This document shows positions 34,180 to 42,731 of a stretch of 64,000 nt of DNA, piece by piece. The stretch is from an uncultured Desulfovibrio sp. (GTDB lineage Bacteria > Desulfobacterota > Desulfovibrionia > Desulfovibrionales > Desulfovibrionaceae), in the NCBI RefSeq assembly GCF_902477725.1, contig NZ_CABSIF010000011.1, positions 1 through 64,000 of the forward strand, read 5' to 3'. The notes below the pieces were generated by a model that was given only the letters and a program-made list of their open reading frames with translations, searched no databases and was not told where the DNA came from. How positions within the stretch are numbered: the stretch's first letter is position 1; the number at the start of each line of letters is the position of its first letter. Position numbers and translations under genes: made by a program.

Positions 34180-34482
34180 GACACCGGCTCGTACATTTCG
34201 GGCCGCCCCCTACCCCGGCGGCCCTGTGACGCGGGCTATCGCCCTTGCGGCTTACACATATTCACGAAATGCTCTCGCTTACGTGTCGGCAAAGCCGACA
34301 CCGGCTCGTACATTTCGGGCCACCCCCTGCCCCGGCGGCCCTGTGACGCGGGCTATCGCCCTTGCGGCTTACGCATACTCACGAAATGCTCTCGCTTTCG
34401 GGTCGGCAAAGCCGACACCGGCTCGTACATTTCGGGCCGCCCCTGCCCCGGCGGCCCTGTGACGCGGGCTATCGCCCTTGCG
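34180..34482. repeat. 117-bp tandem repeat, about 2.6 copies
   Basis: The sequence from GACACCGGCTCGTACATTTC recurs at 34180, 34297 and 34414, exactly 117 bases apart, with few differences. Each unit contains a potential hairpin (GGGCCGCC with GGCGGCCC) and the segment GACGCGGGCTATCGCCCTTG. 117 is a multiple of three, so a frame stays open across the units (34226-34462), but it has no start signal or protein-like composition. The array fills most of the 597-base gap between wbaP (-) and the ABC transporter (+), whose promoters must lie at its edges. Confidence 0.92.
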
Positions 34483-34635
34483 TCACAGTCCTCCTTCTGT
34501 TACAGAAAGACCTTGTTTTGCAGTGGCCGCGCGGCGTTGGTAAAAAATTCCAACCGCGCAGGTATGCGCGCCAGCCGCCCCAGGCGGCAGTGTCGGCGCA
34601 TGTCCGTTCTGTCCTTTCCGAGGGGGAAATTGAAC

Positions 34636-35379
34636 ATGAAGAAGCTTCTCGTCTGCGCCCTGCTGGCCGCCGTACTGGCCGCCGTGCCCGCATTTGCCAA
34701 AAAGGCCTATGTGAACGGCATTGACCCCGACTATCCGCCCTTTGCCTACATGGATGAAAAAACTGGCAAGCCCGCTGGCTTTGACGTGGATTCCATGAAC
34801 TGGATAGCCAAGACCATGGGATTTGAAGTGGTTCACAAGCCCATGGCATGGGACGGCATCATCCCTGCCCTGCTCGCCAAGCAGATCGACATGGTTGACT
34901 CCGGCATGAGCATCACCGGAGAGCGCGCCAAGGTTGTGCAGTTCTCCAACCCCTACTGGACGGTTTCGCGCGTGTTTGTTGTGCCCGCCGATTCCAAGCT
35001 GACCCCTGCCGACATTCTGAGCAAAAAAATCCAGCTCGGCGTGCAGCGCGGCACCTCTGAAGCCAACGACATCAAAAAAGAGCAGGAAGAAAAGAAATAT
35101 CCTTTTGAACTGCGCTTCTACGAATCTTCCCCCCTTGCGGTTGAAGACCTCCTCAATGGCCGCATCCAGGCTGCCCTGATGGACGAACTCCCCGCCAACA
35201 ACGCCATTGAAAATGGCCGCGCCGTCAAGAAGGCCGGCACCCACGGCGAACCCGACAATTTTGGCGTTGCCATGCGCAAAGACGACAAGGAACTGCAGAA
35301 GCTGGTGAACGAAGGCTATAAAAAGCTTATGGCCGACCCCTACTGGAAAGAACTGCAGCAGAAATACCTGAGCAAATAA
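34636..35379 (+). CDS. Polar amino-acid ABC transporter, substrate-binding protein
   Basis: A 247-residue periplasmic binding protein of family 3 with signal peptide 1-21 (AAVPAFAKK). PDYPPFAYMDEKTGKPAGFD and the segment DMVDSGMSITGERAKVVQFS carry the usual ligand-site residues of the His/Gln/Arg-type proteins. The ATG at 34636 follows GAGGGGG; a frame from 34459 runs into the tandem repeat and is rejected. It is the first gene of a four-gene transporter operon. Exact amino acid unknown. Confidence 0.93.
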   Translation: MKKLLVCALLAAVLAAVPAFAKKAYVNGIDPDYPPFAYMDEKTGKPAGFDVDSMNWIAKTMGFEVVHKPMAWDGIIPALLAKQIDMVDSGMSITGERAKVVQFSNPYWTVSRVFVVPADSKLTPADILSKKIQLGVQRGTSEANDIKKEQEEKKYPFELRFYESSPLAVEDLLNGRIQAALMDELPANNAIENGRAVKKAGTHGEPDNFGVAMRKDDKELQKLVNEGYKKLMADPYWKELQQKYLSK

Positions 35380-35402
35380 CGGACGCGCAAGCGCCCACAC
35401 GT

Positions 35403-35441
35403 CAAGCGCGAACCGCCTGCAACCCGGACGGTTCGCGCTTG
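35403..35441 (+). promoter_or_regulatory. Intercistronic hairpin between binding protein and permease
   Basis: A 13-bp stem (35403-35415 with 35429-35441) in the gap between the binding-protein stop and the first permease start. No T tract follows. Hairpins here commonly protect the upstream mRNA or partly terminate transcription so that binding protein exceeds membrane components; that role is inferred. Confidence 0.6.
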
Positions 35442-35464
35442 TGCGGAAAAGGCACCCTCCATAC

Positions 35465-36157
35465 ATGAATTCACTGCTTGTGGTATACAACGCCCTGCCC
35501 TCCATTCTGTCCGGCAGTCTGGTTACGGTGGGCAACGTCACCCTGTCGCTGACAATGGGGCTGCTGCTTGGCGTGCCCATGGCCGTGGCCCAGGTTTATG
35601 GCGGCCCCTGGCTGCGGCGGCTGGTGGCGTTGTATGTTTGGTTTTTCAGAGGTGTGCCCATTTTGGTGCTGCTGTTTCTCTGCTACGGCCTGTTCATCAG
35701 CATCGGTATTTCCATTGATCCATTTTTCATCTGCTGTATCGTTCTTGGCAGCACCAGCTCGGCCTACCAGTCGCAGATTTTCAGGGGCGCTATCGAAAGC
35801 CTGCCCCACGGGCAGCTCAATGCCGCGCGCGCCCTTGGCATGCGCGAAAGCACGGGCATCTGCTCCATTATTTTGCCTCAGGCCATGCGGCTCTCCATCC
35901 CTGGCTGGGCCAACGAATTTTCTATTCTCCTCAAGGATTCGGCCATCTGCTTTGTGCTCGGTACACAGGACATCATGGCCCGCACATCCTTTGTGGCGGC
36001 CAGAACGCACGAGCATCTGGCCCTCTACGCCACAGCGGGCGTGCTGTATTTTGTGCTGACGCTGGTGGTGTTGAGACTGTTGCGTCTTCTGGAACAAAAA
36101 ATCCATGTACCCGGCTATTCCTCAGGGATCGGCATGGAAGGCATGGGTATGGGATAA
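35465..36157 (+). CDS. Polar amino-acid ABC transporter permease (first)
   Basis: A 230-residue inner membrane permease of the HisM/GlnP class with about five helices. The segment AYQSQIFRGAIESLPHGQLNAARALGM is the family 'AYxxEixRGai...GQ.eAA.aLG' loop that docks the ATPase. The ATG at 35465 is used because the extra 8 residues from 35441 overlap the hairpin. The C-terminal tail is Gly/Met-rich (GIGMEGMGMG), an oddity. The ATPase gene begins two bases after the stop. Confidence 0.92.
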   Translation: MNSLLVVYNALPSILSGSLVTVGNVTLSLTMGLLLGVPMAVAQVYGGPWLRRLVALYVWFFRGVPILVLLFLCYGLFISIGISIDPFFICCIVLGSTSSAYQSQIFRGAIESLPHGQLNAARALGMRESTGICSIILPQAMRLSIPGWANEFSILLKDSAICFVLGTQDIMARTSFVAARTHEHLALYATAGVLYFVLTLVVLRLLRLLEQKIHVPGYSSGIGMEGMGMG

Positions 36158-36159
36158 GC

Positions 36160-36918
36160 ATGAGCGTGGATCAACAAGCGGTATTGCAGGTCAAAGGCAT
36201 TTCCAAGATGTTGGGCGGCAAGCCCATTCTGGATAATTGCAGTCTCACGGTGAACCGGGGCGAACTCAAGGTGCTCATCGGCCCTTCCGGCGCGGGCAAG
36301 AGCACGTTTCTTCAAAGCATCAACTGCCTTATCCCCCCGGATTCCGGCGAGATTTATCTTGAAGGTCAGCTGCTCAACCGCACGGACAAGGCCGCACTGT
36401 GCGCCTTTCGCGCCCAGGTTGGCATGATCTTTCAGGATTTCAACCTGTTTGATCACCTTACCGCCGAAGAAAACGTGGCCATAGCCTTGCGCAAGGTGCG
36501 CGGCATGTCTGCTGCCGATGCACGCGCCCGCGCACAGGAAGAACTTGCCCGTGTGGGCCTTGCCCGCCGCGCAAGCCTGTACCCGGCGCAGCTCTCTGGC
36601 GGCCAGAAGCAACGCGTGGCCATGGCCCGCGCCCTCGCCATGGATCCCAAGGTTATTCTGCTTGATGAGCCGACCTCGGCCCTTGACCCTGAACTTGTGG
36701 GCGAAGTGCTTGCCGTTATTCGCGATCTCGCCAGCGGCGGCATGACCATGGTCATGGCAACGCACCAGATGGATTTTGCCCGTGCCCTTGCCACCGAAAT
36801 TATTTTTATGGAACACGGCAAGCTCATTGAGCAGGGCTCGCCCGCCGTTCTGCTGGCCGAAGGGTCAAACACGCGTACCCGCGATTTTTGCCAGCGTCTG
36901 CTGGAGATGGGGGCCTAA
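36160..36918 (+). CDS. Polar amino-acid ABC transporter ATP-binding protein
   Basis: A 252-residue ATPase of the GlnQ/HisP type. Walker A GPSGAGKST near residue 42, Q-loop MIFQDFNLFDHLT, signature LSGGQKQR, Walker B VILLDEPTSALDPE, and H-switch MATHQMDFA. It is encoded between the two permease genes and energises them. The stop is directly followed by the GTG of the second permease. Confidence 0.95.
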   Translation: MSVDQQAVLQVKGISKMLGGKPILDNCSLTVNRGELKVLIGPSGAGKSTFLQSINCLIPPDSGEIYLEGQLLNRTDKAALCAFRAQVGMIFQDFNLFDHLTAEENVAIALRKVRGMSAADARARAQEELARVGLARRASLYPAQLSGGQKQRVAMARALAMDPKVILLDEPTSALDPELVGEVLAVIRDLASGGMTMVMATHQMDFARALATEIIFMEHGKLIEQGSPAVLLAEGSNTRTRDFCQRLLEMGA

Positions 36919-37587
36919 GTGCTGGACGCGGCCTTTTTCAGCAACGAACTGCTGCCAGCCCTGAACCGTGGGCTGCTAGTTTCGCTTGCGCTCATTATTC
37001 CAGCCGGTAGCCTCGGCTTTGTGGGCGGCGTTCTTCTGGGGTGCGCCCGCGCTTTTGGGCCGCGCTGGCTGCGCCGCCTCGGCAACGGCTATACTTCGCT
37101 GATACGCGGTGTGCCCCTGGCAGTGCAACTGATGATGATCTATTACGCTCTGCCCAAGCTCGGCATTTTCTTTTCGCCCTTTGGCGCGGCCCTGACCAGT
37201 TTTACACTCTGCACAGCCGCCTATCAGTCGGAATATGTGCGGGGCGCGCTGCTCTCCATCAGGCAGGGACAGGTGCGCGCCGCCCAGGCGCTTGGTTTCA
37301 GCCAGTGGCAGACTGTCTCGTGGATCATTATTCCTCAGGCCGCCAGACGTGCCCTGCCCGGCTGCGGCAATGAGATCATCTATCTCATCAAGTACAGTTC
37401 GCTGGCCTATCTTGTTACGTGCCTTGAACTCATGGGCGAAGGCAAGGTTGTTGCCTCTGACACGTTCCGCTTCACAGAAGTATTTATCGCTGTGGGCGCG
37501 TACTATCTGGCAATGGTCACACTGGCGACATTTCTGTTGCGCTGGCTTGAAGACAGATACCGCATCCCCGGCTTTGGAGCGCGCTAG
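36919..37587 (+). CDS. Polar amino-acid ABC transporter permease (second)
   Basis: A 222-residue permease, start codon GTG immediately after the ATPase stop, with GGAGATGGGGG upstream as RBS. It has the same family loop (AYQSEYVRGALLSIRQGQVRAAQALGF) and about five helices. It should pair with the permease at 35465-36157 as a heterodimer. A strong terminator ends the operon 33 bases later. Confidence 0.92.
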   Translation: MLDAAFFSNELLPALNRGLLVSLALIIPAGSLGFVGGVLLGCARAFGPRWLRRLGNGYTSLIRGVPLAVQLMMIYYALPKLGIFFSPFGAALTSFTLCTAAYQSEYVRGALLSIRQGQVRAAQALGFSQWQTVSWIIIPQAARRALPGCGNEIIYLIKYSSLAYLVTCLELMGEGKVVASDTFRFTEVFIAVGAYYLAMVTLATFLLRWLEDRYRIPGFGAR

Positions 37588-37620
37588 CGCCGCCTCTTTA
37601 ACTTTCTTCCATGTCACGAG

Positions 37621-37646
37621 AAAGGCCCGCTTTACGCGGGCCTTTT
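37621..37646 (+). terminator. Intrinsic terminator of the ABC transporter operon
   Basis: A 10-bp stem (AAAGGCCCGC with GCGGGCCTTT) and 5-base loop end in TTTT. Confidence 0.93.
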
Positions 37647-37695
37647 AACATTTCTTTGTATCGCTGGGCACTTCAGGGGCACCCTGGGCTGGGCA

Positions 37696-38043
37696 TCAAT
37701 CCTGCCCAAGCTCCTTTTTAAGCCAGGACTTCACTTCGGGCGTGGGTTCGCTTATGCCGCGCCATGAGCCATGAACCTTGCGATAGTCTTCCATCAGACC
37801 CGCAGGCAGAGGAACGGTAATGAGATCGTCCGCCCTTTCAGAATTGCGCTTCACAAGCCGGATAACAGGCGGCTCCTGCCAGCTGTCCACCACAAAGTAG
37901 TGGGACACGTCTTCCTTGGATCGAACCGGCGGATACTCTGAATGCCAGTCGTTATTTCCCCATTCCAAATACATGGTTACGGCGTGTTCGGGGCTGAGGT
38001 TCCAGTCTATATTGTAAAGAGAAAAATCCTTCAGGGATGTCAT
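37696..38043 (-). CDS. DVU0772-like conserved hypothetical protein
   Basis: A 115-residue soluble protein with many Trp/Tyr residues (MYLEWGNNDWHSEYPPVR, HYFVVDSWQEPPVIRLVKR). I believe it belongs to the small family named DVU0772 after Desulfovibrio vulgaris, which is of unknown function. A very strong SD (AAGGAGG) supports the ATG at 38043 rather than 38079. It is a single gene with an AT-rich promoter region upstream. Confidence 0.78.
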   Translation of the reverse strand: MTSLKDFSLYNIDWNLSPEHAVTMYLEWGNNDWHSEYPPVRSKEDVSHYFVVDSWQEPPVIRLVKRNSERADDLITVPLPAGLMEDYRKVHGSWRGISEPTPEVKSWLKKELGQD

Positions 38044-38117
38044 GGCTTCCTCCTTGTGTGCTTGATTTATTAATAACAATTATTGATAAATTATGCAAGA
38101 GGCTGGCCCAGATTTAG

Positions 38118-40841
38118 CTACTTCTTCCCCGACTGCTCCGCGTCCTTCTTTTTCTGGGCGCGATCCGCCTCAAGCCGACGTTGCTGACGAATACGCTCAA
38201 GCCGGGTTTGCTGCGCCTGCTCACGCTGCTGGCGCGCTTCCTCAAGCAGGCGCTCACGCTTGCGGTCAAACACGATTGTCGTGCGCAGGGCCGCAGTCCC
38301 CAGAGAAACCATGGTCACAATGAGAATCAGAATTTTTTGGATCGACCACGGCTCGGAGCCGAGAATATCCCGCAGCCAGCCCAAGCGCAGCGTTTCGCCC
38401 CAAAAATAGACCACCGGCACCGCAACAAAACAGAGCAGCAACCCCAAGGCCTCCAGCCACATGAACGTTTTGATCAGGGTAAGCCCAAAAAGAGTTCCAT
38501 CGCGCACCATTCGCAAAAATTGCAGGCGCTTGCGCAGACTGCGCAGCAATTCTGCCAAGTGGGGAGTTTCGCCCTGGGCGCGCTTGAAGGCTTCGGCCTC
38601 CTTGAAGTTGCACGAAAATGCCCGGTTGATGATGCCCGCGCTCTCGTTAAATTCCTGGCTGAACTCCCGCAGGGCCGCAGGGAAGGGAAACCAGGAGGCT
38701 TCATCCCGAATTTCTTGCAGGATATCAAGATAGTACTTGTATCGATTGCGGAGATCTTCAACTTCGCGGGCTATGCAGTCTTCCATTTCCCTTTCGAGGT
38801 TGGGCCGCTCTGCCACGACCTTGAGGTAGGCAAGGTAGTTGTTGATATTGGCAAGGTTTTCCAGTTCACGCACCTTTTCGCCAAGTTGCAGCTGCACAGG
38901 ATGTTCCGGCGCAAACCAGGCATTGATGCGGCCACTGATCTCGTTGACGCGAACCCGGTCGGCGTCTGCGCATTTTTTGGCCTCTGTCCATAGGTCATAC
39001 AGGGCTGATAGGATCAGCAGGCGGCCGCGCTCAAGGGCCGGATCTATGAGAACCCTGTTGAAGTACGCCGGCTCCTCGCGAATGAGCGTTATAAGCTGAT
39101 CCAGCACAGGCTCGCAAAAACCCATTTTTACCTGACAAACAATTTCGCGGTACTTGACCTCGCGCCACTGGGGCATGACGCGCCAAATTTGTGAATACTG
39201 TTCTATGGCCTGAGAAAACTGCCCTTGTTCTTCCGCCAGACGTGCAAGAAAAAATTCTGTCCAGGCCTGCAAGGCGGGCGATGGCGTAAGCACCGCCGCA
39301 TTGCGGAAGGCCGCTTCAGCACGGGGATAATCGTTGCGCTCAATGTGCGCAAAAGCCTGCACCATGTGCAGACGCGGGTCGCGCTGATGCCGGGAAATTG
39401 CCTGGCTTATCTTCTTTTCCATCTCCGACATTTCAGACGGAGATGTGGCTATGAGCTTGTCCAGCAGATCCCAGGCGGGGCTGTCATCCTTGGAGGGCAC
39501 GGCCTCGTTGGGCTCTGGCTCACGCATGCGGTAAAGCCAGTGCCTCGGCACGTTGCGCAACTGGCAGGCAGAATTGATCTCAAGCACGGCGCGCAGGACC
39601 AAAGCGGCATCGTCTTCGCCGCCAAGCACTGCCCCGTAGCCGCCTGCCCCTTTTTCCGTCAGCGTCATTTCGATGCTGCGGAACCCTTCATTGATGGCTT
39701 CAAGATCCAGCTGCCCGATGTTTTCCCATACTTCCTGACTATTGGAGGCTGGCCCAAAACGCGTGGGGCATTCTGACGAATCGTGGCTGTGAATACCGCA
39801 ATAAACGCAGCCCATGCCAGAAGGGCTGGGCGATGTGAGGCGGCTTGGCATCAGCAGCGCAATAGACCTGCCGCTGAGGCTGTTTTCGTCCAGCATCACG
39901 TTGCACCAGCTGTCCATGGCCATCTGCTCGCCGGTAAAACGCAGATCGCGAACAGTAAATCCTTCGCCCAGCAGATAGGCATTGCGATAGCTCAGGTAGG
40001 GGAAATCTGGCATGAGATTATCCCACTGCAAGCCTATTTTCTTGGGCAGATCAGCATTGAAATTCAGGTTGTTGCGGTCGGCAACCACGCTTACACAGGG
40101 CCAGTAGCCCGCAGCTTCGTTTTTTTCCTTGTCAAAGCTGTGCAGATAATCGCGCATGAAGGTGCGCAGCATCTGCAGGTTGTCTATGGCAATCATCATG
40201 AACGTATTGTCCACGATGGATTTGATCTTGTGCTTTTGTAGCAGGACTTCAAGCCGCTTGAACATGGACGTCCAGCCGACCTGATAGGCCTTGTCGAGCG
40301 GGCTGCCCAAGGGGTGCAGCACGGCAAACCACGATTGGGTGGAGGCGTAGGGCATGCGCACGTCAACCGTCATGGAAGCCCAGTCCACACCCGCCATGCC
40401 CTGCCGCCCGGAACGGCGCTCAAAGGTAATGCCAGGAAGGCCTTTTTTACCCTCGCGGCTCTTGGGATGTATCCAGATTTCAAGGGCATCGGTCACAACG
40501 ATCTGCTGGGCCTGCAAGGCGCCGTCCAGCAGCAGGTTGACCTCGCGCTTGCGCCCGAACTGCAACCGCCCCGGGAACAGTTCAATAGCAACGGGCAGTT
40601 CGTTAAAATTGCCCCACACCATCAGCCGAGCCAGAGCCAGAAATACGTCGTCAGTAAAGAAGAACCAGATTGACTGCTCCGCTTCTTCACCCACCAGCAT
40701 GCCGCCATAATTCAGCAGCGTCTGGCCTACGGCGGGGGCGAGCCTGTCGTGCCAGCTCACCCACACCACATGGCCCATGGTGCTCATGCGCACATCAATA
40801 TTGCCCGGCAGGCGTGAGAGTAACTGCGATAAATGCGCCAT
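38118..40841 (-). CDS. Large membrane-associated protein with CCHC motif and TPR-like region
   Basis: 907 residues, family not recognised. The N-terminal ~340 residues are globular (VWVSWHDRLAPAVGQTLLNYGG). C345-x2-C348-x4-H353-x4-C358 matches the CCHC zinc-knuckle spacing exactly. Residues about 490-600 look like TPR helices (AFAHIERNDYPRAEAAFRNA, FFLARLAEEQGQFSQAIEQY). Two membrane helices follow near residues 805-825 and 845-862, and the tail is a highly charged Arg/Gln/Glu coiled coil ending in Lys. The N-terminal part would be cytoplasmic. AAGGAC lies upstream of the ATG. It stands alone and divergent from the MoaE-like gene. Confidence 0.8.
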   Translation of the reverse strand: MAHLSQLLSRLPGNIDVRMSTMGHVVWVSWHDRLAPAVGQTLLNYGGMLVGEEAEQSIWFFFTDDVFLALARLMVWGNFNELPVAIELFPGRLQFGRKREVNLLLDGALQAQQIVVTDALEIWIHPKSREGKKGLPGITFERRSGRQGMAGVDWASMTVDVRMPYASTQSWFAVLHPLGSPLDKAYQVGWTSMFKRLEVLLQKHKIKSIVDNTFMMIAIDNLQMLRTFMRDYLHSFDKEKNEAAGYWPCVSVVADRNNLNFNADLPKKIGLQWDNLMPDFPYLSYRNAYLLGEGFTVRDLRFTGEQMAMDSWCNVMLDENSLSGRSIALLMPSRLTSPSPSGMGCVYCGIHSHDSSECPTRFGPASNSQEVWENIGQLDLEAINEGFRSIEMTLTEKGAGGYGAVLGGEDDAALVLRAVLEINSACQLRNVPRHWLYRMREPEPNEAVPSKDDSPAWDLLDKLIATSPSEMSEMEKKISQAISRHQRDPRLHMVQAFAHIERNDYPRAEAAFRNAAVLTPSPALQAWTEFFLARLAEEQGQFSQAIEQYSQIWRVMPQWREVKYREIVCQVKMGFCEPVLDQLITLIREEPAYFNRVLIDPALERGRLLILSALYDLWTEAKKCADADRVRVNEISGRINAWFAPEHPVQLQLGEKVRELENLANINNYLAYLKVVAERPNLEREMEDCIAREVEDLRNRYKYYLDILQEIRDEASWFPFPAALREFSQEFNESAGIINRAFSCNFKEAEAFKRAQGETPHLAELLRSLRKRLQFLRMVRDGTLFGLTLIKTFMWLEALGLLLCFVAVPVVYFWGETLRLGWLRDILGSEPWSIQKILILIVTMVSLGTAALRTTIVFDRKRERLLEEARQQREQAQQTRLERIRQQRRLEADRAQKKKDAEQSGKK

Positions 40842-40926
40842 GAATAAAGTCCTTTATACAAAGGCTGCCATGTTGTAGCCTAAACTGAACGGTGTTGATC
40901 TGGCCAATAAAACCAAGGCGGTTTTT

Positions 40927-41292
40927 ATGGATATTAACAAAACTCTTCAGGAACTCAAAGCCCGCCCCGGCTTCGCCGACCACGTGGGTATGATGCTGGT
41001 GCACAACGGTGTTGTGCGCGCATGGTCGCGCGGGGATCATGCCCCGGTTACCGCCGTGCAAGTTTCGCACGACACTGCTAAAATGGACGCCATCTGCCGC
41101 GAGATGGAAAAACAGCCGGGAATTTTTGCCATCGTTGCCCATGCCGAAGAAGGTCTTCTCAAACCGGGCGATGACCTGCTCTTCCTTGTGGTGGCGGGCG
41201 ACATACGCGAGCACGTTAAAGCCACCTTTGCAGAACTGCTTGACCGTATCAAGGCCGAGGCCGTCATCAAGCAGGAAATTCACGATGCCTGA
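40927..41292 (+). CDS. MoaE-like molybdopterin synthase large-subunit homologue
   Basis: A 121-residue protein. HNGVVRAWSRGD resembles the MoaE segment that binds the substrate phosphate (GxVRxxSxG). GLLKPGDDLLFLVVAGDIREHV and LLDRIKAEAVIKQE parallel its later helix and the catalytic-lysine region. MoaE with MoaD inserts dithiolene sulfur into precursor Z. It is somewhat shorter and more divergent than E. coli MoaE, and no moaD or other moa gene is near. AAGGCGG precedes the ATG. A degenerate paralogue with another role is possible. Confidence 0.65.
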   Translation: MDINKTLQELKARPGFADHVGMMLVHNGVVRAWSRGDHAPVTAVQVSHDTAKMDAICREMEKQPGIFAIVAHAEEGLLKPGDDLLFLVVAGDIREHVKATFAELLDRIKAEAVIKQEIHDA

Positions 41293-41328
41293 CGCTTTTG
41301 CTTCTGTTTGCCTTATCGGCTGACTTGT

Positions 41329-41359
41329 AAAAAAGGCATGCCCACAGCATGCCTTTTTT
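41329..41359 (+). terminator. Intrinsic terminator of the MoaE-like gene
   Basis: AAAAAAGGCATGC pairs with GCATGCCTTTTTT across a 5-base loop, ending in T6. Confidence 0.93.
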
Positions 41360-41401
41360 CATTACCGATGCACAGCGGTACAATGCCTATGACTGAAAAA
41401 C

Positions 41402-41434
41402 AAAACCCCCGGCTGCTCTGGCAACCGGAGGTTT
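41402..41434 (-). terminator. Intrinsic terminator of yajC-secD-secF
   Basis: On the minus strand an 11-bp stem with one T-G pair (41402-41412 with 41424-41434) is followed by a T-rich tract. It lies 46 bases past the secF stop codon. Confidence 0.82.
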
Positions 41435-41479
41435 TCACTAATATCTCAGGCAAAGCAGCTCTGCGCTTTGCAACAAAGG

Positions 41480-42583
41480 CTACACAACGCCGTGTTCGCC
41501 AGGGCGCTCGTATCGTCCTTTTTGCTGCACAAGGGCAACATAAAAATCCGTATCACCAAGTGCCAGCAGCACAGCAGAAGACACGTAGATCGAAGAGAGC
41601 GTACCCACAACCACGCCAATAAGCACCGTCAACGCGAAATCATGGATAACGCCGCCGCCCACAAGGAACAGGGAAAGCGTTGCCAAAAAGGTCGTGCCGC
41701 TGGTGAGGATGGTGCGCGAAAGGGTCTGGTTAACGCTGCGGTTAATCAGATCAGCCATGCTCAGCTCGGGCGCAGCGCGCAGGTTTTCGCGCAGGCGGTC
41801 ATAAACGATGATGGTATCGTTGAGCGAGTAGCCCACGAGGGTCAGCAGAGCCGCCATAACGTTGAGGTCAACCTCAACCTTCATGAGCGAGAGCAGCCCC
41901 ATGGTGATGCCCACGTCGTGGAGCAGGCCCACAACAGCGCCGAGCGCGAAGTTGAGCCGCAGCACAAAGCACACCACAAGGGTGATGGCAAGCGAGATGA
42001 GCACAAGCCAGCCCATGCCAAGCCCGGTAAGGCCGACAAGATAGGTGCCGCCCCACAATGCCGCAGCCATGGCCGCGCCAGCCATCCAGCGTTGTTCAAA
42101 CCGGCCGGAGATATACACGGCAATGAGCAAAACTGCGTAAAAAAGCGCGCTCAGTGCCTTGTTGGTCAAGTCTGCGCCAACCTTGGGGCCGACCACTTCA
42201 AGGCGCTGAATTTCAGCCTTGTTGTCCGGGAAGGCAGCTGCCAGAGAATCCACAACAGCTGTACGAACCTGCGTTGCGTCGCTGTTTTCCGAATTGGAAA
42301 AACGCAGCAGATAGTCCCTGTCGCCATCGCCGAACTTCTGGGTGGTGATGCCCGGCAGTGCGGGAACTTCAAGGCTCTTCTTTAATGCTTCGTCTTTCAC
42401 GGGCTGCTGAAACTGGATCTGAACAATAACGCCGCCCGCGAAGTCGATGCCCATCTTGAGGCCGTTGCCCCACATGGTGGAGATAATGCCCACCAGAATC
42501 AGCAAGGCCGAAATACCGTATGCCCAATGGCGCAGGCCAATAAAATCAAACTTGGTGTCGTGTCTGATAAATGCGAAACCCAT
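41480..42583 (-). CDS. secF: Protein translocase subunit SecF
   Basis: A 367-residue inner membrane protein with six helices and the SecD/F signature. The segment FDFIGLRHWAYGISALLILVG opens it, GIDFAGGVIVQIQF matches the conserved FxGGxxl motif, and VGYSLNDTIIVYDRLRENLR is the C-terminal RND-like motif. SecDF uses the proton gradient to pull exported proteins out of SecYEG. GGGAGG before the ATG lies immediately beyond the small structured element that separates it from secD. Confidence 0.95.
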   Translation of the reverse strand: MGFAFIRHDTKFDFIGLRHWAYGISALLILVGIISTMWGNGLKMGIDFAGGVIVQIQFQQPVKDEALKKSLEVPALPGITTQKFGDGDRDYLLRFSNSENSDATQVRTAVVDSLAAAFPDNKAEIQRLEVVGPKVGADLTNKALSALFYAVLLIAVYISGRFEQRWMAGAAMAAALWGGTYLVGLTGLGMGWLVLISLAITLVVCFVLRLNFALGAVVGLLHDVGITMGLLSLMKVEVDLNVMAALLTLVGYSLNDTIIVYDRLRENLRAAPELSMADLINRSVNQTLSRTILTSGTTFLATLSLFLVGGGVIHDFALTVLIGVVVGTLSSIYVSSAVLLALGDTDFYVALVQQKGRYERPGEHGVV

Positions 42584-42600
42584 AATTGCCTCCCGGCGCG

Positions 42601-42731
42601 CTAGAGCAGAGTAGCATTAAAATGTTTGTCTGCTCTGCGCGGATTTTGAAAAGAAAATCCGCGCCACGAAATGCTTGCAAGGCGAACTTGCTTCGCCGTT
42701 AAGCAAGTATTTCTAAGTGGAAATGCTCTAG
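42601..42731. repeat. 131-bp structured element between secD and secF
   Basis: The element is bounded by CTAGAGCA (42601-42608) and TGCTCTAG (42724-42731). Inside are two further hairpins: GCGCGGATTTT with AAAATCCGCGC, and AATGCTTGC/GGCGAA with TTCGCC/GCAAGTATT. The left flank is the secF Shine-Dalgarno region, and the right boundary supplies the TAG stop of secD. Small terminal inverted repeats plus strong internal folding suggest a MITE- or REP-type element. There is only one copy in this window, and it is small enough not to break co-transcription. Confidence 0.78.

Noticed and set aside
34226..34462. 78-codon frame through the tandem repeat
   Set aside because: Openness follows from the 117-bp period; no SD, no conserved protein features.
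34180..34482. CRISPR array
   Set aside because: Repeats are contiguous 117-bp units without variable spacers, and no cas gene is present.
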